A stretch of DNA of 64,000 nt from Streptomyces sp. APSN-46.1 (GCF_022815725.1 NZ_JALGRF010000003.1:372001-436000); one strand, 5' to 3'. Positions 24,260 to 32,553 are shown, counted from the stretch's first letter. Made by a program: numbers and translations. Notes: generated by a model from the letters alone, not told the origin.

Positions 24260-24483
24260 GGCCCGCGCGTCAGGCACGACCTGGTCCTGGCGGCGAGGCC
24301 GAAGGGGGACCTCCGACGGCTGCACGAGGAGCCGGTGTCCCGCCTCGCACGCCACTGCCCCGGCGCCGCGGACCGGGCGACCATGGTCGGCGACCCCACC
24401 CTGGACCGGCTCCTCGCGTCGGTCCCCCACCGCGCCGACTTCCGCGATGCGCTGGGAACCGGGCATCGCAGACTCATCGTCGA
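24260..24483 (+). pseudogene. fragment of a CDP-glycerol transferase-like gene
   Basis: About 70 codons (HEEPVSRLARHCPGAADRAT, then MVGDPTLDRLLASVPHRADF, then ALGTGHRRLIV) align with residues in the middle of the 51604-53409 product (HPEQLERLRRACPEAEDASV, LAGDPCFDRLLAARPYRDRF, ALGVRRGQRLVV). Neither the start nor the rest of the domain is present. It is a relic of a paralogous gene, lying between the oxidoreductase and hydrolase genes. Confidence 0.6.
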
Positions 24484-24647
24484 GGAGGAGTGGCTCTCTG
24501 CGGCCGCCCCTCATGGCGCGGCTTGCGCCCCGGTGTGCTCACCTGATCGGGTCACCCCGGGTGTAGGCCGGCGGGTCCCGATGTGGACTTGGCGCGTCAG
24601 TCAGGTGTGCGGATCGACGTGATCGTGCCAAGCGGAGGAATGTACGG

Positions 24648-25340
24648 ATGACACCGAAGAAACCGAGCATCGTCTTCGCCCACGGCCTGTGGGCCGACGG
24701 CTCCTGCTTCAGCAAGCTGATCCCCACGCTGCAGCGCGAGGGCCACGAGGTGATTTCCGCCCAGAACACCCTGGACTCACTGGAAGGAGACGTCGACGCC
24801 GTCCACCGCGCCCTGGAGCGAGTCAGCGCGCCGGCGATCCTCGTCGGCCACTCCTGGGGCGGGTTCGTCATCAGCGCCGCAGGCAACCACGAGAAGGTGG
24901 CCGGGCTGGTCTACCTCGCCGCGCTCAGCCCGGAGGCCGGCGAGAGCGTCCAGGAACTGATCGGCAAGTTCACCCAGCCCGAACTGTTCTCCCACCTACA
25001 GGAGGAGAACGGGCGAATCTGGATCGCTCGCGACGGCATCTCCCATTTCTGCGGTGACCTGTCCCCGGAGGACCAGCAGCTCGTATGGGCGACCCAGGGC
25101 GCCCCGCGCGCGGAGGTGCTCACCTCCACAACCGACAACCCCGCCTGGAGGTCCAAGCCCACCTGGTACCTCCTCACCACCCAGGACCACGCCGTCCACC
25201 CCGACCTGCAACGCTTCGTCTCCCAGCGCATGGACGCCACCACCGTCGAGGTCAACAGCAGCCACGTCCCGATGCTCTCCCAGCCCGAGGTCGTCCTCGG
25301 CCTGATCCGCAAGGCGGCCGACACCGTGGCCTCAGCGTAG
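24648..25340 (+). CDS. alpha/beta hydrolase
   Basis: The 230-residue protein has the oxyanion segment FAHGLWADGS, the nucleophile elbow GHSWGG (Ser69), and a C-terminal SSHVPMLSQ supplying the catalytic His. The acid is probably an Asp near residue 180 (TQDHAV). It resembles the small esterase/salicylate-esterase-like hydrolases common in Streptomyces; the substrate is unknown. The gene stands alone. A tRNA-Gly 3' fragment starts 24 bases after its stop, so it lies at the edge of an integration scar. Confidence 0.85.
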   Translation: MTPKKPSIVFAHGLWADGSCFSKLIPTLQREGHEVISAQNTLDSLEGDVDAVHRALERVSAPAILVGHSWGGFVISAAGNHEKVAGLVYLAALSPEAGESVQELIGKFTQPELFSHLQEENGRIWIARDGISHFCGDLSPEDQQLVWATQGAPRAEVLTSTTDNPAWRSKPTWYLLTTQDHAVHPDLQRFVSQRMDATTVEVNSSHVPMLSQPEVVLGLIRKAADTVASA

Positions 25341-25363
25341 GTTTCACTCGCCGAGAGCCCGGC

Positions 25364-25426
25364 GCTCGCGGGTTCGATTCCCGTCATCCGCTCCACGACA
25401 AAGCCCCAGGTCACAGACCTGGAGCT
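25364..25426. repeat. integration scar 5: tRNA 3' fragment and hairpin
   Basis: Bases 25368-25395 carry the T-arm and acceptor 3' strand (GCGGGTTCGATTCCCGT, CATCCGCTCCA) of the same tRNA-Gly type, shorter than the other copies. The hairpin at 25401-25426 with an ACA loop follows. Unlike the others it includes an encoded CCA-like end. No integrase tail precedes it; the hydrolase gene ends just upstream. Confidence 0.65.
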
Positions 25427-25430
25427 TGTT

Positions 25431-26146
25431 GTGCGCGCAGCGCGAGAGTGGTCGCGCACGGCGGTCGTCGCGCTCACCGCGACACTGACCATCGCCGCTT
25501 CGGCCGCCGGGGCGACCGCCGAGCCGCAGCCCGGCGTCCCGCCCACGGCGAGCAGCCCCTCTCAGCCGGACGTCGGGGTGCGGGAGAGGCGGGTACGGCC
25601 GGACGGCCAGGTGGACGTGCGGACCCTGCCCAAGCCGCGGCGCGGCGCCGGGCAGGAAGCGAAACCCTTCCGGCCCGCCCCGAAGCTCGCGCGGGCGGTG
25701 CCGAGGGTGCCCAGTGGACCGGTCACGACCTCGGGGGTGATCCCGAAGGCGGCCCCGGGCACCGCGTCCCCGAAGGCGGTGCCGTCCACGGCCGTCCTTG
25801 AGCGGCTGAAGACCTTCAGGACGCTCGGGAACGTGATCGTCGAGATGATCAACCGCAACGGTCAGATCTACGACAAGGCCGGCAACGCCGTGTGCAGCCC
25901 GTTCGACACCTCGACGTTCGGCTCGCACACCTTCACCGTCAACGCCCGAACATCACGCTGACGCCGAGCGCGATCGTCGGTCCGACCACGGTGCCGTTCA
26001 CGACCCCGTTCCGGTACGACGCCAGGCTCGCCGGCTACATCGTCAACGTCCCGACGAGGGGACTGACGGCCGGTAGCTACTACCTGCGGTTCACCATCAG
26101 CGGGGCGGACACCACGACCCACGTGGCACCGTTCACCGTGCGCTGA
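25431..26146 (+). pseudogene. frameshifted secreted protein
   Basis: A GTG at 25431 opens a signal peptide (AVVALTATLTIAASAAGATA) and a Pro-rich region, then MINRNGQIYDKAGNAVCSPF up to residue ~172, where the frame stops. Shifting by one base near 25950 continues as NITLTPSAIVGPTTVPFTTP and ends with GSYYLRFTISGADTTTHVAP FTVR, a small beta-sandwich typical of the C-terminus of secreted proteins. The reading is best explained by one lost base and probably an internal deletion. The start lies right at the scar hairpin, so the promoter may be missing too. Confidence 0.55.
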
Positions 26147-26172
26147 CACCATCGGCGCGCACCGGCCCGGAT

Positions 26173-27018
26173 CTATCGGAAGGCCGGCAGGTTGCGCGCG
26201 ACCCAGTCGCCGAAGGGCCTGGCCGGGCGGTGCAGGACGCGCTGCACGCCGGGGCTGATCTCGCGCTCGTCCGGCAGCGGGAGTCCGAGGATGTCCAGGG
26301 TGCCGCCGATCACCTCCTCCGGCATGAACTGCGCCATGTGGAGATGGGCATCCTCGCGGGACAGTTCCACGAACGTCACGTCCTCACCGAGGGCCTCGGA
26401 AATCACCGCGGCCTGCCGACGCGGGCTGATCACTTCCGGCCCTGTCAGCTCGTACGTACGGCCCGCGTGACCGTCCTCGCGCAACGCGGCCGCGGCGACC
26501 TCGGCGATGTCCGCCGGGTCGACGACGGGGAGCGCCACATCAGGGAACGGGGCGAAGATCGTGCGCTTCGCGCGGACCGACTCGGCCCAGGCGAAGGCGT
26601 TGGAGGCGAAAGCGCCCGGGCGCAGGATGGTGAACTCCGGTCCGGACGTGCGCACGGCGGCTTCGAACGCGCGCAGTCGGGTGTGGGAGAGGGCCTCGGG
26701 GCGGGTGGAGTTGATCTGGGAGGAGAGGAGGACGATCCGCTTGACCCCCGCGTCCTGCGCAACGTCCAGCAGGGCATTCGGGCTCTCGCCGCGGCCGTTG
26801 AGCTCACCGCCCAGCAGGATGAAGAACGCGTCGGCACCTTCGAGGGCCGGCCGCATGCTCGCGGCGTTCCCGACGTCGGCCTGGGCGTGCCGGGCCCCGG
26901 TCGCAGGCACCTCGGAATGTGGACGCCGGGAGACGGCCACGACGTCCTCGCCCGCCTCGGCCAGCACCCGCACCAGCGTCCGTCCGATGTTGCCGGTCGC
27001 ACCCGTCACGACGATCAT
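26173..27018 (-). CDS. NmrA-like NAD(P)H-binding protein
   Basis: The 281-residue protein begins MIVVTGATGNIGRTLVRVLA, the Rossmann GxxGxxG of the atypical SDR/NmrA group, followed by VVAVSRRP and the substrate half with LRPGAFASN and DPADIAEVAAAALRE. The catalytic Tyr-Lys pair of classical SDRs is not obvious, so it may be a redox sensor or NAD(P)H-dependent reductase such as an azoreductase-like QorB homologue. It is divergent from a TetR gene with an inverted repeat in between, so its expression is probably controlled by that regulator. Confidence 0.82.
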   Translation of the reverse strand: MIVVTGATGNIGRTLVRVLAEAGEDVVAVSRRPHSEVPATGARHAQADVGNAASMRPALEGADAFFILLGGELNGRGESPNALLDVAQDAGVKRIVLLSSQINSTRPEALSHTRLRAFEAAVRTSGPEFTILRPGAFASNAFAWAESVRAKRTIFAPFPDVALPVVDPADIAEVAAAALREDGHAGRTYELTGPEVISPRRQAAVISEALGEDVTFVELSREDAHLHMAQFMPEEVIGGTLDILGLPLPDEREISPGVQRVLHRPARPFGDWVARNLPAFR

Positions 27019-27035
27019 CTCGATCCCCCTGAGTT

Positions 27036-27055
27036 AGTAAGCTGACTGACTTACT
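27036..27055. promoter_or_regulatory. candidate TetR operator between divergent genes
   Basis: AGTAAG-CTGACTGA-CTTACT is an inverted repeat with 6-bp arms in the 90-base gap between the NmrA-like and TetR genes. It overlaps where the NmrA-like promoter should be. Confidence 0.6.
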
Positions 27056-27095
27056 CGCTTGAGGCGACCGTAACATGACCGCCTGGGGGGCTGCC

Positions 27096-27101
27096 TATAG
27101 T
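27096..27101 (+). promoter_or_regulatory. candidate -10 box of a leaderless TetR transcript
   Basis: TATAGT ends only seven bases before the GTG start at 27109, and there is no ribosome-binding site. Transcription would start at or next to the start codon, as in leaderless Streptomyces mRNAs. Confidence 0.45.
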
Positions 27102-27108
27102 TGGTTGG

Positions 27109-27759
27109 GTGACTAACTCAGGAACGCCCCGGGCACGGGCAGCCGACAAGCGCCGACGGCTCACGGCTGCGGCGGCCCGGGTCCTCCACGAGCAGGGCGT
27201 CGAACGCACCACCCTCGCCGACATCGCGCGCGTGGCCGACGTCCCCGTCGGGAACGTCTACTACTACTTCAAGACCAAGGACGAGCTGGTCCGGGCCGCA
27301 CTGTCCGAGCACAGCGAGCACCTGGACGAACTCACCCGGCGGCTCGACGAGTTGTCCGACCCCCGCGACCGCCTCAAGGCCCTGATCGAAGCCTGGGTCG
27401 ACCAGCGCGACGTCGCCGCCCGCTACGGCTGCCCCACCGGAACCCTGGCCGTCGAACTGGACAAGCGCGCGGACAGGACCCTCGACATGGAGGCGGGCGC
27501 GGTGATCCGGCGACTGCTGAGCTGGGCCGGGCACCAATTCCGCGCCCTCGGCCTGCCCGACCCGGACGGCCTCGCCATCACCCTCGTCTCCGGCTATCAG
27601 GGCATGTCTCTCCTGGCCAACGCCCTGCGCGACCCGGACATCATGACCCGAGAGGGAGCCCGCCTCCTCAGCTGGCTCGACTCCCTGGACACTCCGGACA
27701 CTCTTCCGGCCCACGAACCGGAGTACGGTGAAGACACCGGGAGCACGACGCGCGGATAG
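27109..27759 (+). CDS. TetR/AcrR family regulator
   Basis: The 216-residue protein has a TetR DNA-binding domain at about residues 12-60 (RLTAAAARVLHEQGVERTTL, then VADVPVGNVYYYFKTKDELV) and a helical C-terminal ligand domain with YGCPTGTLAVELDKR of the TetR_C_16-like type. The start is GTG, apparently leaderless. It is divergent from the NmrA-like gene and should repress it. Its stop is followed at once by the degraded copy of the window's left-end sequence. Confidence 0.88.
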   Translation: MTNSGTPRARAADKRRRLTAAAARVLHEQGVERTTLADIARVADVPVGNVYYYFKTKDELVRAALSEHSEHLDELTRRLDELSDPRDRLKALIEAWVDQRDVAARYGCPTGTLAVELDKRADRTLDMEAGAVIRRLLSWAGHQFRALGLPDPDGLAITLVSGYQGMSLLANALRDPDIMTREGARLLSWLDSLDTPDTLPAHEPEYGEDTGSTTRG

Positions 27760-27818
27760 CGGCCTGACACTTCGGACTTCAGCGACCCGACCCACTGCCG
27801 CGACCTCCCGGTCAACCG

Positions 27819-27991
27819 GACGGCACCAGTCGTCGAGCCCACCGCACGGTTGCCGACCGGTGAGGAACAGGCGTTCCTCTTGACCGGGACCAGCGGGTGG
27901 GCGCCCCGCGCCCACCCGCCGAATTCTCTGCCCACTCCGAAAAGAACACGCCCGCGTGAAATACATCGAGAACCCGGACGGGCCGCCCTAG
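27819..27991 (+). repeat. degenerate second copy of bases 127-283
   Basis: This stretch closely matches 127-283: both contain CACCAGTCGTCGAGCCCACC, GCCGACCGGTGAGGAACAG, a GAA-rich ribosome-binding site, and GTGAA-TACATCGAGA. Here the small gene beginning at 27956 stops after 11 codons at a TAG (27989-27991). The copy ends exactly where the RiPP operon ends. It marks the edge of a deleted or inserted integrative element. Confidence 0.7.
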
Positions 27992-28272
27992 TCCTCCGGC
28001 GGGTTGGTCCAGGACCAGCCTCGCAGGATGGGGTCGGCGAGGGTGCGGAACAGGACGGCGTAGGCGGCTTCTTCGGTGGTCCCGGGCGGCGGCTCCAGGA
28101 TCAGCGACAGTGTCCCGTCCGGGTACTCGGGGCTGTACCGCCAGCCCGGCGGGAGTAATGAGATCAGCCGCACTGCCGCCAGCTCCGGTGCCGAGCCCTC
28201 GGGGGCGCGGCCGTCGGGGGCGACGACGAGGTGGTAGGTGCTGGTACGCATCGTGGACTCCCGGGTGGTCAT
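27988..28272 (-). CDS. unknown 94-residue protein coupled to LanKC
   Basis: The ATG overlaps the stop of the LanKC gene (ATGA), so the two are translationally coupled. The product starts MTTRESTMRTSTYHLVVAPD and contains LISLLPPGWRYSPEYPDGTL and a Trp-rich end (LRGWSWTNPPED). It is soluble with mixed alpha/beta character and no cysteines. I do not recognise the family. Its position as the last gene of the RiPP operon suggests an accessory or partner protein of the synthetase; it is too large and lacks a leader/core layout for a precursor. Confidence 0.65.
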   Translation of the reverse strand: MTTRESTMRTSTYHLVVAPDGRAPEGSAPELAAVRLISLLPPGWRYSPEYPDGTLSLILEPPPGTTEEAAYAVLFRTLADPILRGWSWTNPPED

Positions 28273-30806
28273 CGGGCGCCCGGCGCGAGGAACGGCAGGC
28301 CGGGACCACGATCACTCAGCGCCGCCTCCACCGCGAGGAGGACGCCGGCCGTACCCGTCGCCAGGTCGGCCGACAGCCGCAGGCTGTGGTCGCCAAGGAA
28401 GGCCAGGTGGCCTTCGCAGCGCACCGCGTGCCAGCCGAGTGCGTCGAGGTGCCGGTCCACGGCTTCCTCGGTGGCGGCGGACTCGTCGTGCAGGTGCCGC
28501 AGGGCCAGCAAGGCGCCCGCCCTGCCGTGAAAGAGGCCGGAGTTGAGCATGAAGGACGGGGCGGCCACCTCCCGCAGCGCGTCCCGTGCGCCGGTGAACT
28601 CCGGGTCGGGCAGGTGGCGTGCCACCTCGTGCACCACCAGGGCCAGGCCGACGCCCCCGAAGGCCAGGAAGGGGACCTTCCACGGGGCGTCGCCGGAGCC
28701 GTCACCGGTCTCGGAATAGCCCGCCTCCGCGAGGTCGTGCCGGAGCAACTTCCCCGCGAGGTGGAGGTACTTGGGGTCCTCGGTGGCTTCGTGCAGCCGG
28801 AGCATCAGCAGCGCCCCGCCCGCCGCGCCGCGCAGCAGCCCGGGCCGCGGCTTGCCCGCGACCCCGCCCGGCGCCTGGTCGGCGAGGAGGGCGGCGATCC
28901 GGGCTGCCTCGTCCGTCCGCCCGAAGTGCAGCTGGGTCAGGCCGATCCCGGCGAGCCCCCCGAAGAGGCTGTGGTCCACGTCCTCCAGCGGGGCCGCGGT
29001 GACCCGGTCGAGGACGGCGTGGGCCTCGTCGGTCCGGCCGAGCCGGTCCAGAGCGTACGCGATCCCGCTCAGCCCGTCGTAGAAGCCGGGCCGCATGCCG
29101 GGGGTGCGCCGGGCGGCGTCGGTCAGCCAGTCCAGGTGCTCGGCGGCGGGCTCGAAGCCCAGCTCGGCCAGCGTCCACAGCACCCCGGCCGCGCCGTGGC
29201 CGAAGGTGGCCCCGCCGCCGGGGAGGGAGAACTGCTCGACGTCCCCGGGGAACAGCCGGTCCTCGCGGTGCGGGGTGGCACTGGCCAGCAGGTCGTCGGC
29301 GAGGGTGCGCCGCAGTGCGGGCCAGCTCGCCCGGGTGGGCGCCGTCCACAGCGGGAGCGGGTCCGTCTCGGCGACGTGGCCGGGGTACGGGGCCGGGCCG
29401 AGGTCGCGCCGGATCCGCGCGGCGAAGTCGTCGGGCACCGGGAAGCGGTCGGTGACCAGGTCGATCAGCTGGTCCACCTTGGCCGGGGACCAGGTGGCCA
29501 TGACCGTCAGCGGCACGAACACGCCCAGCCCGACGCAGGCGAGCGCGTACCGGTCGACGGCGGTACCCGTGTATCCGGCGGGGGCGCGGAAGCCGGGGGC
29601 GCCGATGGCCTGCGCGGACTCGTCGCCGACCGGGGTCGCGGTCTCCAGGTCGATGAAGGCGACGGTGTCGTCGGGGCGGACCAGGATGTTGTTCGGGTGG
29701 AGGTCGCCGAAGACGACCCCCTTGGCGTGCATGGCCTCCACGCCCCGCTCCACCTGGTCCAGGATCTTCAGCGCCCAGTCCGTGTAAGCGGCGTACGCAG
29801 CCGCGGCTTCGGGGGTGTGGTCGTCGTTGACGAGCGGGTTGCGGCTGAGGAGTTCCCGGGCGAGCGGCTTGCCCGCCACGTACTCCCGGGCCAGGAACCA
29901 GTGTTCGTGGCCCTTGCGGTAGTCCACGACCGCCGGAATGCAGTCCAGGCCGGACAGCCGCTCCAGCGCCCAGTGCTCGCGCTCCAGCCGGGCCACGGCG
30001 TCGGCGCCGTCCTCGTCGAGCCCGGCCAGCGGGCGGGCCTCCTTCAGCAGGACGGAGCCGCCGGTGCGGGTGTCGGTCGCCTCGTAGACGCCGCCGCCGT
30101 TGGAGAAGTGCAGGGCCTTCGTGGCCCGGAACGGGAAGTCCCGCAGGGTGGCGGCGTTGCGCGCGACGAGCGCCTCGCCCAGGCAGTCGGGCAGGCTCAC
30201 CCAGGACGGGGGCCGGAAGGAGGGCCCGCGCACGTCGGGCACCAGGCGGCCCTCGGGGTCCTCGACGCAGTGCACCAGTTCGCCGGTCTCGGAGCGGCCC
30301 AGGCGGGAGACGAAGCCCCCGTAGCGCACGTACAGCGGGCCGGAGCGCCAGCGCAGGTCGCTGAGGATGGTCGGGCCCCGCTCGCCGTCGAGGAGGTCCC
30401 CGAGGCGGGTGAGGATCCGTTCCAGCTGCGCTTCGTCGGTGGGGTAGACGGTGAAGAACTTGCCGCTGTTGCCCCGCTCCCCGTACTTGCTGTTGCGCTG
30501 CTTGAGGATGCCGGCGCTGCGGATGAACTTGAAGGTGACCCGCTCGGCGACGCAGAAGTCCCAGACCAGGTCGAGGATCCTGGCCGCGTTGTCGAGGGTG
30601 GCCGACACATGGATCTTCCAGCCCTGGCCGGGCAGCCGCGTGTCCGGCGGGGTCATCAGCAGCCAGTGCGTGTTGTCGGTGCGGGTCCAGCCCTCCGGGA
30701 GGGGGCCCGTCACCGCGGGGAACGCGGTGGCGTCCGCGGCGGCGGTGGCCGGTACGTCGTAGAACGGATTGCCGGGCTGGCAGTAGTTCAGGTAGCGAAG
30801 ATCCAT
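28269..30806 (-). CDS. lanKC: class III lanthipeptide synthetase (LanKC)
   Basis: The 845-residue protein has the three LanKC domains. An N-terminal phospho-Ser/Thr lyase domain spans about 1-210 (WKIHVSATLDNAARILDLVW, KFIRSAGILKQRNSKYGERG). A Ser/Thr kinase domain spans about 230-500 (NGGGVYEA loop at 237-244, Lys255, GVVFGDLHPNNILV with catalytic Asp368, IDLE at 385-388). A LanC-like domain lies at about 540-845. The cyclase has GLFHGRAG but no cysteine zinc ligands, as in class III. It would phosphorylate and eliminate Ser/Thr of a peptide substrate. It lies at the 3' end of a daptide-type operon whose precursors contain no Cys. Confidence 0.92.
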   Translation of the reverse strand: MDLRYLNYCQPGNPFYDVPATAAADATAFPAVTGPLPEGWTRTDNTHWLLMTPPDTRLPGQGWKIHVSATLDNAARILDLVWDFCVAERVTFKFIRSAGILKQRNSKYGERGNSGKFFTVYPTDEAQLERILTRLGDLLDGERGPTILSDLRWRSGPLYVRYGGFVSRLGRSETGELVHCVEDPEGRLVPDVRGPSFRPPSWVSLPDCLGEALVARNAATLRDFPFRATKALHFSNGGGVYEATDTRTGGSVLLKEARPLAGLDEDGADAVARLEREHWALERLSGLDCIPAVVDYRKGHEHWFLAREYVAGKPLARELLSRNPLVNDDHTPEAAAAYAAYTDWALKILDQVERGVEAMHAKGVVFGDLHPNNILVRPDDTVAFIDLETATPVGDESAQAIGAPGFRAPAGYTGTAVDRYALACVGLGVFVPLTVMATWSPAKVDQLIDLVTDRFPVPDDFAARIRRDLGPAPYPGHVAETDPLPLWTAPTRASWPALRRTLADDLLASATPHREDRLFPGDVEQFSLPGGGATFGHGAAGVLWTLAELGFEPAAEHLDWLTDAARRTPGMRPGFYDGLSGIAYALDRLGRTDEAHAVLDRVTAAPLEDVDHSLFGGLAGIGLTQLHFGRTDEAARIAALLADQAPGGVAGKPRPGLLRGAAGGALLMLRLHEATEDPKYLHLAGKLLRHDLAEAGYSETGDGSGDAPWKVPFLAFGGVGLALVVHEVARHLPDPEFTGARDALREVAAPSFMLNSGLFHGRAGALLALRHLHDESAATEEAVDRHLDALGWHAVRCEGHLAFLGDHSLRLSADLATGTAGVLLAVEAALSDRGPGLPFLAPGAR

Positions 30807-30881
30807 GGTGCGCTCCGTTCGTGACAGGGGAAGCAGGGGGGAGGGGGGAGGGGCCCGAGACCGCTTGGGGGAGGCGGCGGC

Positions 30882-32189
30882 CTACCGGCGCCAGAGCGGG
30901 GTGACGTACTTCGTGTACAGCCACTCGCCCAGCGGGAGGCTGCCGAGGTCGAGCTGGGCCGCTCCGGCGCGGTCGGCGGGGACCTGGCCGATGGTCAGCG
31001 GGTAGCCGACGACGGGCAGTTCCAGCGGCGTGGCGGCCACCGGCAGGAAGGCCGACAGGGGGGCCGTCGTCTCGGTGCGGGTCAGCGCGGCGACGGTCGC
31101 GGTGCCGGTCTGCTCGCGGGTCATCACCCCGGCCCGGTAGAGCCGGACGGTGGCGCCCTCACGGACCGCGGAGAGGTCGGCGGTGCTCGGCAGGACCAGT
31201 TCGACGCGGCCCCGGTCCTGGGCGAGGTACCCGGCGGCGACGGTGTACGGCAGCTTGACGAAGGCCAGCGCGGCCCCGGCCGCCGCGGTGAGCAGCACGG
31301 CCGCGGCGGCCGTCCGCCACAGGGGTGCCCCGGCGGTGCGGCCCTCGGTGACGAGGCGGGTGAAGCCGAGACCGAGGCGGTAGACGAGGTAGCAGACGGC
31401 CATCAGGACGGTGCTGGTGCCGATGGCGCCGAGCCGCTGGAGCAGGTCGGACCACAGGGTCAGGGCGCCGGCGATGACGTAGAGGGGGAAGGCCATGCAG
31501 GCCAGTCCGAAGGCCACCGCCCAGGGCCGGCCGGGCAGTTCGCGGGTGTAGCGGCCGCCGAAGAGGATCTTGGCGAGGAAGCGGCGGGCGTCGGTCATGG
31601 CGCGGTCGCGCAGGTGCGGGACGTCGAGGTGGCTCATGAGCGCGATGTAGCCGTCGAGCTTCACGAACGGCAGCAGGTTGACGATGCCGCTGGTGTAGGT
31701 GGCGATGGCGAAGACGAGCACGGCGTCGCGCAGGTCCGAGGGGCGCAGGAACAGAGCGGTCAGGGCCGCGGCCCCGGCGATCACGGTCTGGGTGGCGATG
31801 CCGGCCAGGGCGACCTTGACGCGCATTTCCTTGCGGGAGAGCCGCCAGCCGTCGGAGACGTCGCAGAAGAAGGCGGGCGACATGTAGAAGAGCATCACGC
31901 CCATCCGGCTGGGGCGTCCGCCGTAGTACGTGAGGACCGCGCCGTGGCCGACCTCGTGGACGGCGGTGGTGGCGAGCACCCCGATCAGGACGCCGAAGTA
32001 GGCGGAGAAGGGGAGCGGCCGGCCGAGCGCGGCATCGACGTCGGGGGCCAGGAGGGCCAGGGCGAGGACGCCGCCGAGGACGAACAGGGCGGCGACGGCG
32101 GCCGCGGTGCGACCGGCGAGCAGGTTGACGACCGGCGCGAGGCGGGCCAGCAGCCGCTCCGGGCGCAGCACCGTGAACTGGAGGGTCAT
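30882..32189 (-). CDS. M50-family membrane zinc metalloprotease
   Basis: The 435-residue protein has several membrane segments. The zinc site is HEVGH (residues 78-82) inside one of them, and the second motif LLPFVKLDGY (around 173-181) supplies the third ligand Asp, as in M50 proteases. A soluble C-terminal part (about 320-435) follows the last helix. The start overlaps by four bases the small upstream gene (ATGA). In RiPP operons such proteases cut or help export the modified precursor at the membrane; here removal of the daptide leader is the probable job. Confidence 0.85.
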   Translation of the reverse strand: MTLQFTVLRPERLLARLAPVVNLLAGRTAAAVAALFVLGGVLALALLAPDVDAALGRPLPFSAYFGVLIGVLATTAVHEVGHGAVLTYYGGRPSRMGVMLFYMSPAFFCDVSDGWRLSRKEMRVKVALAGIATQTVIAGAAALTALFLRPSDLRDAVLVFAIATYTSGIVNLLPFVKLDGYIALMSHLDVPHLRDRAMTDARRFLAKILFGGRYTRELPGRPWAVAFGLACMAFPLYVIAGALTLWSDLLQRLGAIGTSTVLMAVCYLVYRLGLGFTRLVTEGRTAGAPLWRTAAAAVLLTAAAGAALAFVKLPYTVAAGYLAQDRGRVELVLPSTADLSAVREGATVRLYRAGVMTREQTGTATVAALTRTETTAPLSAFLPVAATPLELPVVGYPLTIGQVPADRAGAAQLDLGSLPLGEWLYTKYVTPLWRR

Positions 32190-32539
32190 CGGCGGGACGA
32201 ACCGGAACCAGGGCTTCGGCGTTCGGCGGGCTTGCCGTCGTCGAGGACCTTGGTCTCGGCGAGCTTGTGCACGGCGGTGCTGACGTGATGCGCGGTCCAC
32301 GGCGGTCCGAGGACCTCGGCGAGACCGGTGTGGTCGAGGGAGCCGTCCATCGCCCGCACCAGGCGCGCCATGTCGGGCTGGAGGCGGAAGTGCTGGTGGT
32401 GGCCGCGCTGGAGGACCCAGGGGGCGCCGGTCTCCAGGGGCGCGTGGATCTCGACGTTGGGGGCGATGCGCGGGCGTTCCAGGAGCGCGGGGTCCCAGTC
32501 GGCGGTGGCGGCCGGCTTGGGGGCCGTCTTGGTGGACAT
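32186..32539 (-). CDS. small PqqD-like or protease-partner protein
   Basis: The 117-residue product starts MSTKTAPKPAATADWDPALL and has a predicted winged-helix-like core (WVLQRGHHQHFRLQPDMARL, then LDHTGLAEVLGPPWTAHHVS). This resembles the PqqD/RRE-type or N-terminal domains often fused to 'peptide zinc metalloproteases'. Its stop overlaps the M50 start, so it is probably a detached partner domain that presents the peptide to the protease. The assignment as a peptide-binding module is inferred from layout, not from a diagnostic motif. Confidence 0.55.
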   Translation of the reverse strand: MSTKTAPKPAATADWDPALLERPRIAPNVEIHAPLETGAPWVLQRGHHQHFRLQPDMARLVRAMDGSLDHTGLAEVLGPPWTAHHVSTAVHKLAETKVLDDGKPAERRSPGSGSSRR

Positions 32540-32553
32540 GTCTGGATCACGCC

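Noticed and set aside
21742..24477. A 900-codon open frame on the minus strand
   Set aside because: It is antisense to the ECF41 and oxidoreductase genes, has low-complexity Gly/Arg/Asp composition and no domain; GC-rich codon bias keeps this frame open by chance.
9067..25395. Attachment core derived from tmRNA or tRNA-Leu
   Set aside because: The loop TTCCCAA with GCTTA stem and CATCCGC acceptor fits tRNA-Gly(CCC); there is no long variable arm and no tmRNA-type 3' end.
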